52,930 nt of DNA, taken from the NCBI GenBank assembly GCA_020073215.1, contig JAIQFO010000033.1, forward strand, positions 1-52,930. The letters are read 5' to 3'. This document shows positions 52,429 through 52,930 of this stretch, piece after piece. The notes beneath the pieces were generated by a model. The model made no database searches. It saw nothing but the letters and a program-made list of their open reading frames with translations, and was not told the origin of the DNA. Both the position numbers and the translations under genes were made by a program. Origin of the DNA: Terriglobia bacterium (GTDB lineage: Bacteria > Acidobacteriota > Terriglobia > Terriglobales > Acidobacteriaceae). Positions within the stretch are counted from its first letter, which is position 1; every line of letters starts with the position of its first letter.

Positions 52429-52881
52429 TTGACCACCGTTGCAGCGGCGACCGCAGCGACTATCTACGCTGACACTTCTTTTTTTGTTTCTCTCTACATC
52501 CCTGATCGGCACACGCCGGAGGTCGAGCGTCGGCTCCGTTCGCGGCCATCGTTGTGGATGACGCCCCTGCATGTGGCCGAGTGGATGCACGCCATCCAGC
52601 AGCATGTATTCCGTGAGGCGATTTCTCGAAGCGAGGCCGAACGTCTGGTACAGCGATTCCAGGAACATCGAGCCCGGAATCTGTGGAGGGAGTCGCCCAT
52701 GCCCGATCGAGCACTCGAAATTTGTGCGGAACTGGGTCACCGGCACGCGGCGCGACTGGGGGTTCGGACTCTCGACACTCTGCATGTGGCTTCAGCCCTG
52801 GAACTGAAGGCCGAACATTTTTGGACGTTCGACGGACGGCAAGCGAAACTGGCAGTGGCCGTCGGATTGAAGCCCGGCTAA
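52429..52881 (+). CDS. vapC: PIN-domain toxin, VapC-like
   Basis: A 150-aa PIN-domain nuclease with acidic residues D15 in IYADTS, E51 in HVAEWMH, D116 in LDTLHVASAL and D135 in TFDGRQ. TTG 52429 is used as start, with AGG seven nt upstream. The pair with the Phd-like gene is a standard type II module, with an antitoxin class different from the vapBC pair at 5.1-5.7 kb. A palindromic repeat follows the stop. Confidence 0.85.
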   Translation: MTTVAAATAATIYADTSFFVSLYIPDRHTPEVERRLRSRPSLWMTPLHVAEWMHAIQQHVFREAISRSEAERLVQRFQEHRARNLWRESPMPDRALEICAELGHRHAARLGVRTLDTLHVASALELKAEHFWTFDGRQAKLAVAVGLKPG

Positions 52882-52888
52882 AGTGCCT

Positions 52889-52927
52889 GCCGAGCTTCGC
52901 TCGGCTGGACAGCCGAGGCGGCTGTCC
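52889..52927. repeat. Composite palindromic element at the window end
   Basis: Hairpin one is GCCGAGC/GCTCGGC (52889-52895/52899-52905). Hairpin two is GGACAGCC/GGCTGTCC (52907-52914/52920-52927). It has the same plan as 34858-34905; the second stem differs in sequence yet remains paired. Confidence 0.78.
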
Positions 52928-52930
52928 CTA

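Overview
The window looks like a chromosomal stretch of an Acidobacteriota genome, probably class Terriglobia (relatives of Koribacter or Sulfotelmatobacter). This is inferred from high GC, two VWFA proteins of the type abundant in that phylum, a PadR-HAAS-CPBP cassette, an Ig-like/PQQ-propeller lipoprotein, an MglA GTPase and a divergent membrane pyrophosphatase. There is no phage, transposase, CRISPR array or rRNA. Two tRNAs (Cys, Gly) are present. No database search was possible, so product names rest on recognised motifs and gene order.

Layout. 1-3.8 kb: an NtrY-like sensor kinase (cut by the window edge), an NtrX-like regulator with a degenerate sigma54-contact loop, and a convergent RsbW-like ATPase. 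4.1-8.7 kb (minus strand): the conserved phoH-ybeY-corC-era cluster, with a VapBC-type toxin-antitoxin pair lodged between corC and era. 9-14 kb: Ig/PQQ lipoprotein, a small protein plus nucleotidyltransferase pair (possible MNT/AbiEii-type module), a frameshifted membrane gene and a Ycf46-like AAA ATPase. 14-20 kb: rpsT, an omega-like small protein behind a long leader, rho, a methanethiol methyltransferase-like gene and hppA. 20.5-29.1 kb: aromatic amino acid genes trpC-trpF-trpB-[higBA, opposite strand]-trpA-chorismate mutase-DAHP synthase-tyrA, followed by the two CoA-transferase subunits. 29.3-37.8 kb: a small membrane protein, CPBP protease, HAAS protein, PadR, hydrolase, mtnA, pyrE, a second CPBP protease and uvrA. 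38-44.4 kb: secreted or membrane proteins of unknown role, an aldehyde dehydrogenase and a secreted MetX-like hydrolase. 44.7-52.9 kb: tRNA-Cys, tRNA-Gly, divergent VWFA genes, mglA-like, CREST-type membrane protein, ABC-F ATPase, a zinc-ribbon membrane protein and a Phd/VapC-like pair.

The most unusual feature is between the genes. At least ten gene boundaries carry short tandem arrays of 7-nt units (one site uses 8-nt units). Each boundary has its own unit family. The arrays often lie as inverted pairs, one arm starting at or inside the 3' end of a gene and the other ending 0-6 nt before the next start codon. In trpC, trpA and tyrA the array encodes the last residues, and at tyrA it can fold over the start codon. 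A second layer of larger palindromic elements recurs in several families, including one copy in frame inside a CPBP protease gene and one supplying the stop codon of mtnA. Several toxin-antitoxin and regulator genes have promoters so close to the start codon that leaderless mRNAs are likely.
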